Shown here piece after piece: positions 22,882 to 35,333 of a stretch of DNA of 64,000 bases. The notes beneath the pieces were generated by a model. That model worked only from the letters and a program-made list of their open reading frames with translations, had not been told where the DNA came from and searched no databases. The stretch is from Dipteronia dyeriana (Eukaryota; Streptophyta; Magnoliopsida; Sapindales; Sapindaceae): positions 87,351,819 to 87,415,818 of the forward strand of contig CM065295.1 in assembly GCA_032871835.1 (NCBI GenBank), in the 5' to 3' direction. A program made the translations under genes and the position numbers. Position 1 is the first letter of the stretch; every line of letters begins with the position of its first letter.

Positions 22882-25800
22882 CTAGGGATGAAATATTCAT
22901 TTAGAATTTCACTCCTACTATAGATGGAGGATCAAGTTAAATTTTAATTTACTGTCACTCACATATTAACACAAATCATATAATTCTAAAATCAGATATC
23001 TATATTAAATTCACTTCTACTAAGAAATTCATTCTCTAATAATGACATCTTGTGATTCAAATTCAGTCACACTTCTATCTAATTATACACCATCGTTTAT
23101 TTAATCCTTTGGAATGCACAGAGTATCAAATAAATATACAACTTCTCTTCTTGCATCCAATTTCTCATTTCTGTAGATTAGTCAGACCAGACTACCTACC
23201 TGTCCAGAATTCATATGGTGTAGAAGTGTTTGATTAAAATGGAACATGATTAAGTAAGTAGACAACAATAAACATATCTTCTAGTAAGATACTAAATAAT
23301 TCATTTGTGTCATCGCAGACTTAACTATTTCCAACATCATTTAATTCTTTCTTTCCGCTACACTATTTTGTTGCAAAGTCCTAGGAATAAATAAATATTT
23401 TTGTATATCTTTCTTACTAAACAATTCCTTGAACTGTTCATAAAGATATTTACGTACTCGGTTTATACTTTAAAATTCCAAAAAGTTTATCATCTAATAT
23501 GATCCTCAACCAAACAATCTGAATGCAATCTAATGCTTTCGATTTATGAGAGATCAAATAGATATGACCGAGACATCTAAAGATATTAATGAATGTAACT
23601 AGATAATAAATTTCAATCTAGTATTTACACTCATTCAATCACAAATGTAATAATGAATTAGTTGCAATGAAATTTCTGATCTAGTTCTTTATTAGATGGT
23701 TTTATATTTGTTTTTCTTGCTAGATAATTTGTATGACCTTTAAGATAAATGAGTCAAATTAGTCCTACTTGACTGGTATACTCATTTTATCTAGTTCAAC
23801 ATGACTTAATCTAGCATGCCAAAATATCCGCACCATTTGAAAAACAAACAAAATTATAACCGTCTCTACTGACGTATTATTCCATAAAACCATTAAACTA
23901 TCAAGTACCATATGAATATGATTTGCTAAAATAATATTCATATAACCATCATGATCATTAATGATAACCCGGATTAATGAGGATAACCACGGACATTAAA
24001 ACCCAGTTAGATCTCAAGTGTATATTAGAACATCATGGAGTCTAAATTTAGGCTACCATGCAAACCCAGTTTATTGGTACTAAACTCCAAAAAAATGTTC
24101 TAACACATATACATATTGTCTCTAATGATCTAACTATACTCAAAGTGTGCTTTACAATTTATTGTTGGATGGTATGTCTTTACTTATCCACCGTCCACAA
24201 TGGACGAGATTCAAAAGAAAATACCTAACTAGAAACTTAAGCATAACTTAACAAATTCTAAGTTTGGGTTTTACTCTTTTCGACTCAACGCATTTATGAG
24301 TGAAAATGACCTATCTTGTCACAATCGCAACAAGTTATTTGAGTTTAGCTCTTCCTCAATTCGTTATCCCTCAACTTCTTGCATATTCCGATCTAAGATT
24401 AACTGGTTATGACTAGATTCTCTTCTCCATTTGGAAATAACTATTTCCACTAATATGTTCAAAACTAAAAGTTTTGTGCAAGTTGGAATCTTTCATATAA
24501 AATTGGCTAGAATCCTAAGCCGCCTTTAGGCGCTCATCTTCTACTACCAAAATGACGCGATCGAAACGTGTCATATTAATTTTATATATTCAAACTATCA
24601 AAAGAGATCAGATCATGGAGTCGGTGTATCATGTTTTATATTCTTATTGGAGGCTGCCACTAATTTTGGCGCTTCTTATAAGTACTCTAAAACTTGATAT
24701 CGTGCATACTAAATTTTAGTACTCAAAATACTACTAAAAATTTCCCTTCAAGACAAAACTCTAAAAGGTAAACCACTTCACTTAAATCCTACTGTACTTG
24801 TAAAACATGCATGTGAATTTCTATTTAACTTACTACACAACATGATGCGAGCAATTTAACTTCTGGCTTGATAAGCCTTCACATCTAGTATGTCAAGCAA
24901 TAAGTACTATGCCGAAGTTCAATCATGATTCATGTTATAGTCTCAAGAACTTCTTACTCTTAAAATACACTAAATCCTTTTGTATCTATTTCCTAGATTA
25001 CACGATTTAGTTTATCGCTATCAAACTGACCACAATATTATAGATATATAATATATATTTTATGTTAATCTATGTAGAGACATATAATCTACTATACAAG
25101 CATATTAATTTCAAAAAGTACACACATTTAATTTTGCTGTAAACGCTGACCGAACAAATGATGAAATAATTTAAGGAACAGAATCGAAAAAAGTCGTCAA
25201 ATCGTCTAATTACCATCCGTTTCCAAAAATTTAATCATCATTAATTTAGTACTTTGCGTAAAATTCTAACTCTAATATTGTACTCAACAATTTAGAATTC
25301 CCAAAACAAGTGATCATATAAATAACAGAAGAATACAATGCACAAGTCCCAAAACCGTTTTTACTACAAAGTAAATAAACCAAAATTATTTAATATAGAA
25401 CGGTTTATTAAAACCATAGTATTTTCTCAAAATACATGACTTTGCATGCTATTCATTCTATACGTTTCATATTTATATCGATCACCACTGAGAAAGACTA
25501 TCTGAGTCTTCACAACTCATCTAATTGTCATTTTCTTACAAAAATTGGTCATCTTTCGCATGTGCAATAACTCATGTGCAATAACTCATGTGCCTAGCAC
25601 TATGAATATTCACTGCGGATGTAGTAGATCGTCTCACATTCCCAAGAATGTAACGCTCCTCTACGATTTCTAGTTCACACGATGTATGACCAAAATACAT
25701 TGTGGAACCTTACTCTAGCTTTTCCAACCTTATAGATCTATTAACTCTTCGGAAAATTTCATTAAAAGACTATCTGTTGCATCTCTCCACATAAAAACAC

Positions 25801-26009
25801 GAGTCATTGACTGCGACTATATGTCAATAAAAGATTCATGAAATCTTCTCCATTAAGACATGAAATAATGCAGATTTATTCTAAAAAAAAATTCTAACTC
25901 ATTTAGACAAATTTGTCTTTTAATAACATTATACATTTCCAATGTATATTATAATCAAACTTATTTTTCCCGATTGCATAATTAATTAGACGAAGAATTT
26001 TAAACGAAG

Positions 26010-26690
26010 GTCTTTAAATATACATAGCTCCCACTGAAGCTAAATTTCGGTGGCCAATTTTTTCCCGTAGGAAAATTTTATGACCGTTAGAAAATAGTGC
26101 TAACAATTCTGCTGGAAAATCCACGATGGTCGAAAATGCCACCTGAAACCATCTTTGACATCCGTATTGGAAACTGTTACCGGAAACCGCACCGAAGACT
26201 ATCATCAGAAACCGTGTTATAAACCGTCACCGAAAATCATACTGGAAACTGTCATTGGAATTCACAAAAAAAATTGTCACTTGAATCTGATTTATTAAAA
26301 AAAAAATCACATCCGGAATTTATAGGGCATTAATTCATCTTCTATTGGAGTGAAACACATCGATGAAATTAATTAATAAATAAATAATTGAAATTAAAAA
26401 AAAAAATATTTTTTATCACCGGGAAACCGCCATCAGTCGTCGGAAAACCAATTATGATCGCCGGAAAACCGCCTTTGGTCGCCGGAAAACCATTTATTGG
26501 ATGCCGGGAAAGTCAGAGGAAAAATCACCAGTTGCTGGAAACCTTGCCGACCGGAGTACCGGAACCGTGGACCAGTCCGGTCGGTGGTGACGTGGCACGA
26601 TGATATGGCATCGGTAACTGTTCAGGACGTCTGAAACCGTCCCCGGAAACTTCCCCGGTGGTCGGAAACCGTCAACGGTTTCTTTTACAC
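26010..26690. repeat. GGAAACCG/CCGGAAAA short-repeat tract
   Basis: Variants of CCGGAAACCG and GTCGCCGGAAAACC recur more than fifteen times over about 680 bp, at irregular spacing. The tract lies between the primer site and the gag remnant of the minus-strand copia, so it is probably its 5' leader. It is much richer in GC than its flanks. Confidence 0.55.
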
Positions 26691-27268
26691 AAATCGACGC
26701 CACATGTCAAAGTGGGGATGGGCCACTTGTCACAAAAGACAAAAAACGGCCATGTGTCATATTCTGGTGCGTCCACGTGTCAACACCAGAGCCACTTATG
26801 CATGGAATGCCAACTCCCACTCGCGCCGGAGGAGAGTGAGACGCACTCGCCGTCCTCCCAGACTTTTTCGATCATGGGACTACCATCATCCGACTCCAAA
26901 TTTAATATTAATTCCATTTATGCCCTTAATTACGACGTTTGGGTTAGGGGTGAATGACACTCTCCGATCATAGGAGAGTGGAACATGTTCTTCACCCACA
27001 TTCAAGAACAAAATAAGTTTCCAAATTTTGATTTCGAACGTAAATATTCGAAATCGTTTTTCTCCCTTGTTTCTTAACCAAATTATACAAATGACCTATC
27101 GTTGGAAAGCTATCGAAAGGCTCTATCTAAATGTACCATGATCGTAGAGAAACAAAAAAATGACAATAAAATTCGAACCCCATATCAGTCACGGGTTCTG
27201 TTTTTAATTCTTCAAAATTCTCTCAATTTTGAAGTTATAACATGGCAATAATTTCCAGAACATATAAT

Positions 27269-27352
<84 letters not shown>
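27269..27352. repeat. (CA)n(TA)n microsatellite
   Basis: A CA dinucleotide run with one interruption (about 27269-27325) passes directly into a TA run (to about 27352). It lies about 140 bp inside the primer site of the copia element. Confidence 0.95.
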
Positions 27353-27357
<5 letters not shown>

Positions 27358-27490
27358 GTATACAATCATGCCATATAAAACGAAATATAACAAGTGTGTG
27401 GTGTTATAAAATTATTGAATTGTGATGTATTAAAAACGTGAATAACAATTCCTAAACATGACATTTCTACCAAAATACAGTCTCAATCAT

Positions 27491-27502
27491 GCTCTGATAC
27501 CA
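27491..27502 (-). other. Primer binding site (tRNA-iMet type) of the copia element
   Basis: On the minus strand this reads TGGTATCAGAGC, the classical Ty1/copia primer site complementary to the 3' end of initiator methionine tRNA, one base from the LTR end. Confidence 0.85.
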
Positions 27503-27503
27503 A

Positions 27504-27910
27504 TGTTAATAATATTCGATATAATCAAAACGAATTCGGATTACCGTTCACCATCGAAAATCCGAATTCCAGCGGAAGCATGGATCGAATATCTGGAACT
27601 TTATCACCGGTCGGAGGACGATCACACGATCGGAAAGTCCCATCTGATCACAATGCATGTTACCCACACTTTGATTATAGATGGGAGAAAACTCTACAGA
27701 ATTTCTCCACATCTCTCTTGTGTTTATATTCTTTGTATTTTGTGTTCTCTGTTGAACACATGCACACATGCATTATTGCATGCAATACTCTCTTGCACAC
27801 ACACATACCTTTTGAATAGCACTGCATACACACAAGTTTTTACATTGTACAGACACTGCTTTCCCATGCCTACTCATAATGTTTAGACACAGCTTCGCAC
27901 ACATTCACGT
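27504..27910 (-). repeat. Right (5') LTR of the copia element, truncated
   Basis: It aligns with 18989-19400, with scattered substitutions, up to CACACATTCACGT and then stops matching at about 27910. About 230 bp of the LTR present in the left copy is missing here. The promoter-proximal part of the 5' LTR is therefore lost, so the element could not be transcribed normally. Confidence 0.75.
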
Positions 27911-30900
27911 AAAAATGAAGCTTATGTTTAAATAACCTTATTAATAAACTCAGATGGAAATTGCTTACTAACAAGTAATATCCATAAAAAAGGTTCAATT
28001 AATGATCAAATGCCCTTTATATATATAACACATACAACTATACGAGTATAACTATTAGAATCTGAGAAATTATCAAACTTTGATCTTTATCATTAAGCCA
28101 CGTTAAGCGGTTCTTATACTTTAAATTTCAATGTAAAAATACACATATATATATATATATAAATAAATAAGAAATTAATTCTCATATTATATTAACATTC
28201 ATGATCAATCACCTTACCATTTTACATTCAATCAATTTCTAATTATAAAATAAATCCCTATTTAACTTTTTATCGGACCGAATGAACGCTAACTCTTACA
28301 ACCAAACTACGTTGGGCCAGCATAAAACCACTCATTAACTAGAATAGTTAGTAGGGATGATTTTAGAGCACTGAAAGAGGTTCTCTAAATGGCTCTTAAT
28401 TTTAGAGAACCACCGAGTGACTTTTCAAACATAGGGAGCCATTTCAAGCTCCCTATCTTCTCTTTCTTATTTTTTTTTTAATATGTTTAAACTAATTTTT
28501 TTGACTGAAATAATGATATCAGTTTATTTGTTAAACAAAAAAAATATTAAATTATTAATGACTAGCTATAACATAATGGATGGATGAAGTGATCTCATGA
28601 AATGTTGTTAGTTAAATTTAGCTATTTTAAGTTTTTAACTCAGAGAGTACGGTTGAAGATGCTCTTAACTCTCTTAATTGACTTTGGCATGAAATGAGAT
28701 TGACAATTGTTTTGGGTTAAGAGTTTGAATATTTTTCAGATTTGTTTGGGTGAAAGAGCCACCCTTCTAATAAGTTGACGCTAGCACGTCCATGTGATCT
28801 TCATTCAAGTCAACCAAGAATAGCATTTAATCGATCACCACCTCCAATATTTTATCTCAAAGACCAAATTAGTTACATGTGTGAATTAGTTAAACATCTA
28901 CAATTAGTAAAATCTGATACTAATTTCACTCACCAATCTAAAAAGTGATACATATATATATGGAATGAGTGTAACCATGTAATTAATTGCAGCAAAGTGT
29001 TCAAATTTTTTTTTTTTTTTTTAAGAACAAAGTGTTCAATCTTATTGTGTATAACTATATAAAGGTGATCGAGGGTCCAAGATAACTGTACACAGTACAT
29101 ATATTGATGAAAACTTAAATAAATAATAACGATCCTTATTAAAAAGTTGATAATCATGAATATGAGTGGTTACAAATGATGTTTCAAGACAGTTGGTCGC
29201 CTGGAGAACAAACAAAGCTGTAAAAATCATTGTGTTGTCTTTTATATAGCAAAATGATCACAACCAAGCAAAAAGATATTGATTTGGACACATGTAATTA
29301 TATATGAATGAAGTAATTAAAGAGTTCTTCTATCTCTACAAGCATACTGGCTTACAAGTTGCACCAAGTGCATCACCTTTTCATTTAGCTTGCGTGCATA
29401 AATTAGTTACTCATATTTAGATTTCAACGTAACGGTTAATCTTATCAGATTTCGATAAATCTTAAACCTTAGATTTTATCAAAAATATATACATATGGAC
29501 CCTTAAAATAGTTTGGCAACATGTTACTTGGATTAAAACGAGTCAATGGAGTGTGCATGTCACCTACAACAACCAGATAATCCAGATTTAACAAGCAAAA
29601 TAATCATGATTTTTCTATTAATTGTTTGTGGGCATATAGATTATAGAATGGTCCAGTCGAAGCAAAAAGCCTTGGAAGACTCAGCAGACATCATTTTAGT
29701 GACAGTTTAGCAGATTTTGGACCCATCATGGGCAGGACATGAAATTAAAAAAGAAGATTACTAGGTGTACGTAGGACTAGAAGAAGATCCATACAAAAGT
29801 GAAGGGTCCCTAACTTTGTTATATATGAATTATGATTCGTTGGTGGGTGATATTTTCAATTTCAGTGGCTGGAGACCGGTGAACTTGTGGTGTGGACAGA
29901 GCAAAGGGGGACAAATCAGTCCAATTCTTGCCTCATTATATATTCTGTCATTTTGTTCTCTTTAGTCTACATGGATTATTCGATTACGACAATGTCTTTA
30001 TATGTACTAAATATATATTCATAGTTTATACGATCATAAGTTTGGTCAAATTACTATGAACCCACCAAAACTATCGACTCTTGGCTACATATTTGCTTGC
30101 ATAGAATAAAGTGATATCGATCGATTTTGCAAGCAATGATAGTAGATCCCTAAAATTAATCTAATAAGCCATATTATTTTTTTGTTGCATCACCAAAACA
30201 TATGCAATTAATGTGTGGAGGCACGGTGGGTTCCACCTTATATTCGTCTAAGTGTATTTTAACTACTTTATGATAAATAAATTGTAATAGTATTTCAGTA
30301 TTTTCAAAAATAAAATTGCCATATCATATGAGCAATCAACCAATCATCAAGTTATTTGACATATCATAATATATATAGCTTAGGTTGGTTGATATACCAT
30401 AATCTTTAAAGTTTGCAAATCGTTTCATATTCTATCAAAATTCCAAAAAAAAAATCTACTTATTATTGATTAAATATTTGATTTAAAAAACGTAAATAAT
30501 CCCAAAACCATATGTATCTATATATTAGACTATATCAATTTCAAAATTTGACTTAATTTGTGACTTCGATTTTCACTCAATCTAAGGTTTGTTATTAATC
30601 TTTAATTCATTTTTTTTTTTCACCATTTAATTGAATGAAAATGGATGAATAAATGTTGAAGTTATAAATTAAAATTAAAATTAAAATCAAAATTTAAAGT
30701 TAATATAACTTAACCTTTTATATATATATATATGTGGGGTTACTAATTTCCATAAAAAATAATATAAAGAAATTTATACCGTTATTACCTATAGGAATTA
30801 GTGATCTTATACAAAAAAAAAAAAATTCGTACGAAATCTGTCACGAGATAACCGCTCGATATACAGATATCTCTATATGAATTCCAGGTGGCAATAGTAG

Positions 30901-31263
30901 TTAAGAAAAGTAATCAATTTTGAGGACTGTGGTTTGTGTAATTAGTTTGAGTTTAAGAACCCAAAATTAGTAAAAGTGGGTAGGAAAAGGGTGAGCCCAT
31001 TTCAGTAAAGTCACATATTCCCTCCCAAAATAAAAATCCCAACGACTAAATCTCATCTTTCCCTCAAACAAGGAAGGAACGGCGCACAAAATAATTTTCA
31101 TAGTCCAATCAAATTAAAAAGAAAAAAAAAAAAACTTCCACACAACTCTCGATTTCGTGTTTCTTCCTTGACCCATTAACCCATCAAATACCCGTTTCTT
31201 TTCCATTTTGGTTCCATTTCTTCATGGCTATGCTCCTACTAGAGTACTAGTATTACACTCACT
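27911..31263. other. AT-rich spacer upstream of the ACS10-like gene
   Basis: No gene is supported. A segment at about 28355-28680 has MITE-like features: paired GGTTCTCTAAATGGCTC / TTTTAGAGAACC blocks and a terminal GAAGATGCTCTTAA like that of MITE copy B. T- and A-runs and short TA runs (about 28145-28165, 30721-30735) are frequent. The final 250 bp should hold the ACS10-like promoter and 5' UTR. Confidence 0.5.
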
Positions 31264-34200
31264 ATGACCCGAACCCGACCCGACGACGAACCACCCAACC
31301 CAACTGCTACTTCTACTCATAATAGCGGTGGAGGAACCGCCATGAGAGTGATTGTACCTTTACAGGGAGTCGTTCAAGGAAGAGGAGGTCTCTTTCTAGG
31401 TTCTGTAATCCCCTGTGCACTCTTCTACTTTCTCCAGCTCTACCTCAAACGCTTTCGTAATGACCCCGATGCCCCTGACCCACCAACTTCTTCTTCCTCT
31501 CCGGCTCCATCTCCTTCGAATTCTGCTGGACAGTTTTCGGAGCTTTCTGGGTTTCCTCGGTCTTTTTCCCGCTCGTTTTTGTCGCCAAGAAGTCCCTGTG
31601 GACCCGCCACTATATCGAGTCGGGCCGGCTCGATTGTCAGGAGCGCTGAGACGCCGTTTTATGTTGGTTTGAAGCGGGTTGAAGACGACCCTTATGATGA
31701 ACTGGGTAATCCGAATGGGGTTATCCAGCTTGGTCTAGCTCAAAACAAGGTGGGTTTATTCTTATTCATTTAATTATTATTTTTTTAAAAAAATGTTAGT
31801 TTGTGGAGATATAACGTGTAAATTTTAAGTCTTTAAAATAATTAGTGATACATAAATTTTAAGTCTTTAAACGTGTAAACTTTATAGAACAATCCGTTTT
31901 TTGTTACTTAAAATGACGTTTTTGTTGTACTTTAGTTAATTGTCTAAGTGTTTTTTTTTTTTTTGGTTTTGTGTAGTTGTCATTGGATTTGGTCACGGAT
32001 TGGCTTGCAGAGAATGTAAAAGAGGCGATTTTGGGTGGAGGAACAAGTGGTGGTGAATCGAGTTTTGGTGGGATTGCTAATTACCAGCCTTTTGATGGTC
32101 TGATGGAGTTGAAAGTGGTAATTAATTTTTATTCCATAACTTTTTTTAAAGAGAAATCAATGATTGAATTGAGCAATGGATGTGGTGAGAATATCTCAAC
32201 TATATCATGAACTGTAGATACAAACAGTACCGTGAATCGACAGGGACACGAATGTTGGACCAAATTTGGACAAGAGGACATGGCTCTGCATGTGTATGTT
32301 TTACATTTGTAATATTACACTATTTTCTAAATTGTGATTATATGTTTGTTTGTTTACAGACAGAACTTTAGAAAGTTAAACATTTTTCAAGCTTGTGAAA
32401 ATTTGAAGTTTTGTGACAATATCTGTGTTGTACCTCAAAATGTCTGACATTTTTTAAGCCAATAAAAATACATTATCCTGTTATGGTTCAAATGAGTTTT
32501 TATGGAGGCGACTTGAGAACTTCTTCCCAAGACTAGATTATTACAGATATATCAATTATTTTGATTTGAAATCATGATGATTTGATCCATTATTAACAAG
32601 TCAACTTTTTTTTTTTTAAGGGCTAACAGTAGAAGCAGAATAATTTGACACTGTTCTGTTTTAAAAGATAACTTTTCCTTGTGAAAACTTTTGGTTCAAT
32701 TAACTACTATGAGAATTTCCCTAGCATTTGTAGTTCTTGAGTATTTCCACCAATTACTGGTCGTTTCGTAATTGCAAGTCTCATAAAAATCAATCAAAGA
32801 ATTAATTTGTCCCTAAATTTTAAAATTTTATATTCGAAATTGACTCTTGATTAGTGTAATTGTATGACCCTTGGTGCTTGATTATATTAGTATTGAAGAA
32901 GTTACCAAAGTAGTAATAGAGTAACTTGTTCTGGTTCTTAAAATGATTATTTAGGGAGAGATTCTCCTCTCTGACTTCTCGTCTTATACTTTTTGCTCCT
33001 TGATCAACAGGTTGCCATCTTCATTATTGTCAGTTGCCTAGTAACTTGAATATCTGTGTGTATTTGTTTTGGTTAGTCCACTGATCTTGAAGTCATTGTA
33101 GGCCTTACTCCAATAGCTTAATCTACTAGCAATCCTGGAGTGTCTATTTATCTTGTGCGACTAAATGACAGTGAAGTTATATATCGTCTCATCAGTCTTC
33201 AATGTTCATCATGTTACCATGTAGTAGATTGTTCATGCTGTTTGTCATAACTCATAAGTTTGATAAACATTTAGACCTCTAGCACTAATTGAATGTCCAT
33301 TTGTTTAAATAATTATAGACACTGGTCGTGGTTTTGTATCTCCTTAGATGATCTGTTTTGATATTGATATTGCACAGATGTTGTTATTATTTTGGGGAAT
33401 AACATGGTTTTCCCTTCATAGATTTTGGTGTTTGAAAGTTCAAAATATACTATGCTCAGACTTCAATGGACTGTAAATGTTGCTTTCTTGTGCATGAAAT
33501 ATATTTCTTAAAACTGCTTTTAGCCTTTGAATCTTCACCGAGTACCCTAATCCTGCAGGCTGTAGCAGGATTTATGTCTCAAGTCATGGAAAAAGAAGTT
33601 TCCTTGAACCCCTTGCAAATAGTATTGACAGCTGGTACAACTCCTGCAATTGAGATACTTAGCTTCTGCCTGGCAGACAGTGGGAATGCATTTCTTGTTC
33701 CTACACCATATTACCCCGAGTAATTATCATTCCCCTGTTTTAATTTGGGAAGGTTTCAAACATATATAAGTATTATAGGCGATAACTAAAGTTTTGAATT
33801 TAATATGCAGTTTTGACAGGGATGTAAAATGGCGAACTGGGGCAGAGATAATACCTGTTCCCTGCCGTAGTGCTGATAACTTCAGTGTAAGTATTACTGC
33901 TCTCGACCGAGCATTCAACCAGGCAAGAAAACGTGGTGTGAAAGTTCGTGGCCTAATAATTTCAAATCCATCGAATCCTGTTGGCAATCTATTTAACCAG
34001 GAAACACTTTACAGCCTTCTGGACTTTGCTAGGGAGAAGAACATCCATATAGTCTCTAATGAAATACTTGCAGGCTCAAGTTATGGATGTGAAGAATTTG
34101 TGAGCTTGACAGAACTTATGGATTCGGAAGACCCTGACCGGGACAGAGTTCACGTAGTTTACAGTCTATCAGAAGACCTCTCTCTCCCAGGTTTTAGGAC

Positions 34201-34666
34201 GGGAGTCATCTACTCCTACAATCAGAATGTTCTGTCCGCTGCAAAAAAGTTGGTTAGGTTCTCTTCTGTTTCAACTCCAGCACAGAATTTGCTTGTTTCT
34301 TTGCTTTCAGATACAGAATTTGTTCAAAAGTTCGTGAAGTTAAATCGGGAGAGGCTTCGAAGAATGTATGTTGAGTTTGTGGCAGGATTGAAGCAGTTGG
34401 GCATTGGGTGTACAAAGAGTAATGGTGGTTTCTACTGCTGGGCTGACATGAGCGGACTAATCAGCTCTTACAGCGAAAAAGGGGAGCATGAGCTTTGGGA
34501 TAAGTTAATAAATGTAGCTAAGGTCAATGTAACTCCTGGATCTTCTTGTCACTGTATTGAACATGGATGGTTTGGTTTCTGTTTTGCTTCATTGACTGAA
34601 AAAGATATCCCTGTAGTTATTGAACGAATACGAAGAATCTCCGAAACATTTAAATCGCCTGGTTGA
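31264..34666 (+). CDS. ACS10/ACS12-type aminotransferase-like protein, catalytic residues lost (4 exons)
   Basis: Member of the ACC-synthase-related ACS10/ACS12 clade of fold-type I PLP enzymes, which in Arabidopsis act as aminotransferases rather than ACC synthases. Exons 31264-31749, 31977-32117, 33559-33719 and 33811-34666 have GT-AG introns and give 547 aa (Arabidopsis ACS10 about 557). The N-terminus carries the clade-specific [15 protein letters not shown] block and hydrophobic [19 protein letters not shown]. Then come [43 protein letters not shown] and NPSNPVG. Three diagnostic residues differ from the family: the PLP lysine in SLSKDLS is Glu384 (codon 34172-34174), the aspartate in SDE is Asn346 (34058-34060), and the carboxylate-binding arginine in WFR is Gly518 (34574-34576). 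The frame is otherwise open and conserved. It is therefore probably a folded pseudoenzyme, or a gene at an early stage of decay. Confidence 0.93.
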
Positions 34667-35333
34667 AATGCTGTTGGTTTATTTCGCCATGTTAAATTAC
34701 ATACAGATTCTTGATATGATGCCTGTTTTCCAATTGTTTTGCAAAAAGTGGAAGTAGCCAACTACATGGATTCATACTTCAAAGGATCAAATGCAAGGTT
34801 AAATTGCTTAGGTTGCCTCGGTTACTGAAATGACCCTGGATGGTGTATGCACACTGAATGGTCCTCCACGGCACAATTGGCTTCTTCATTTGTCTATCAT
34901 TCAAGTAGGAGGAGACTGCTTTCGACAGCTTTAATGCAAAAATAGACAGGAAGTGGAAGTAATGTTCATAATTAATTCTTGTGTATAATATCAGTTATGT
35001 GCATATAATAAGAAGCATATTTGATTCTTTCATTTCAGTGTCAAATGAGATGCAAATGTATTATCTTAATATATGTGAAATTTAATCTTTCTTTTTCACT
35101 TTATATTGCCACCGAATGAGATACAACAAATGAATATTTTTATTGAAACAATTGTAAATGTCAGCAACAATTGATTTTGGTAATCTCAAGTTGAATACAA
35201 AAGAATCTTTTTTCTGTAATTCCCATCTCTGCACAACTAACCAATATCCCCTTCCAGCTAGACTACGAGTTAAAAAAAAAAATAGACTTGCTAATTTGAC
35301 TCTAAAGGTGGGTTCAATGAACCCTTCTTCACA
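34667..35333. other. Convergent 3' region between the ACS10-like and LRR-RLK genes
   Basis: This stretch holds the 3' UTRs of two tail-to-tail genes. No additional coding or RNA feature is supported. Confidence 0.5.

Larger units (their letters stand above)
18989..27910 (-). mobile_element. Decayed Ty1/copia LTR retrotransposon, 5' LTR truncated
   Basis: Two related terminal sequences start with TGTTAATAATATT at 18989 and 27504. Immediately left of the right-hand one, GCTCTGATACCA (27491-27502) is the complement of the TGGTATCAGAGC primer site for initiator-Met tRNA, so the element reads right to left. On the minus strand, remnants occur in copia order: a CCDCDKIGHFH zinc-knuckle fragment near 24295-24330 (gag) and STPYEFWTGR near 23200-23225 (integrase end). 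No intact frame remains. A G/C-rich island at 22.0-22.9 kb interrupts the pol region. Confidence 0.8.
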
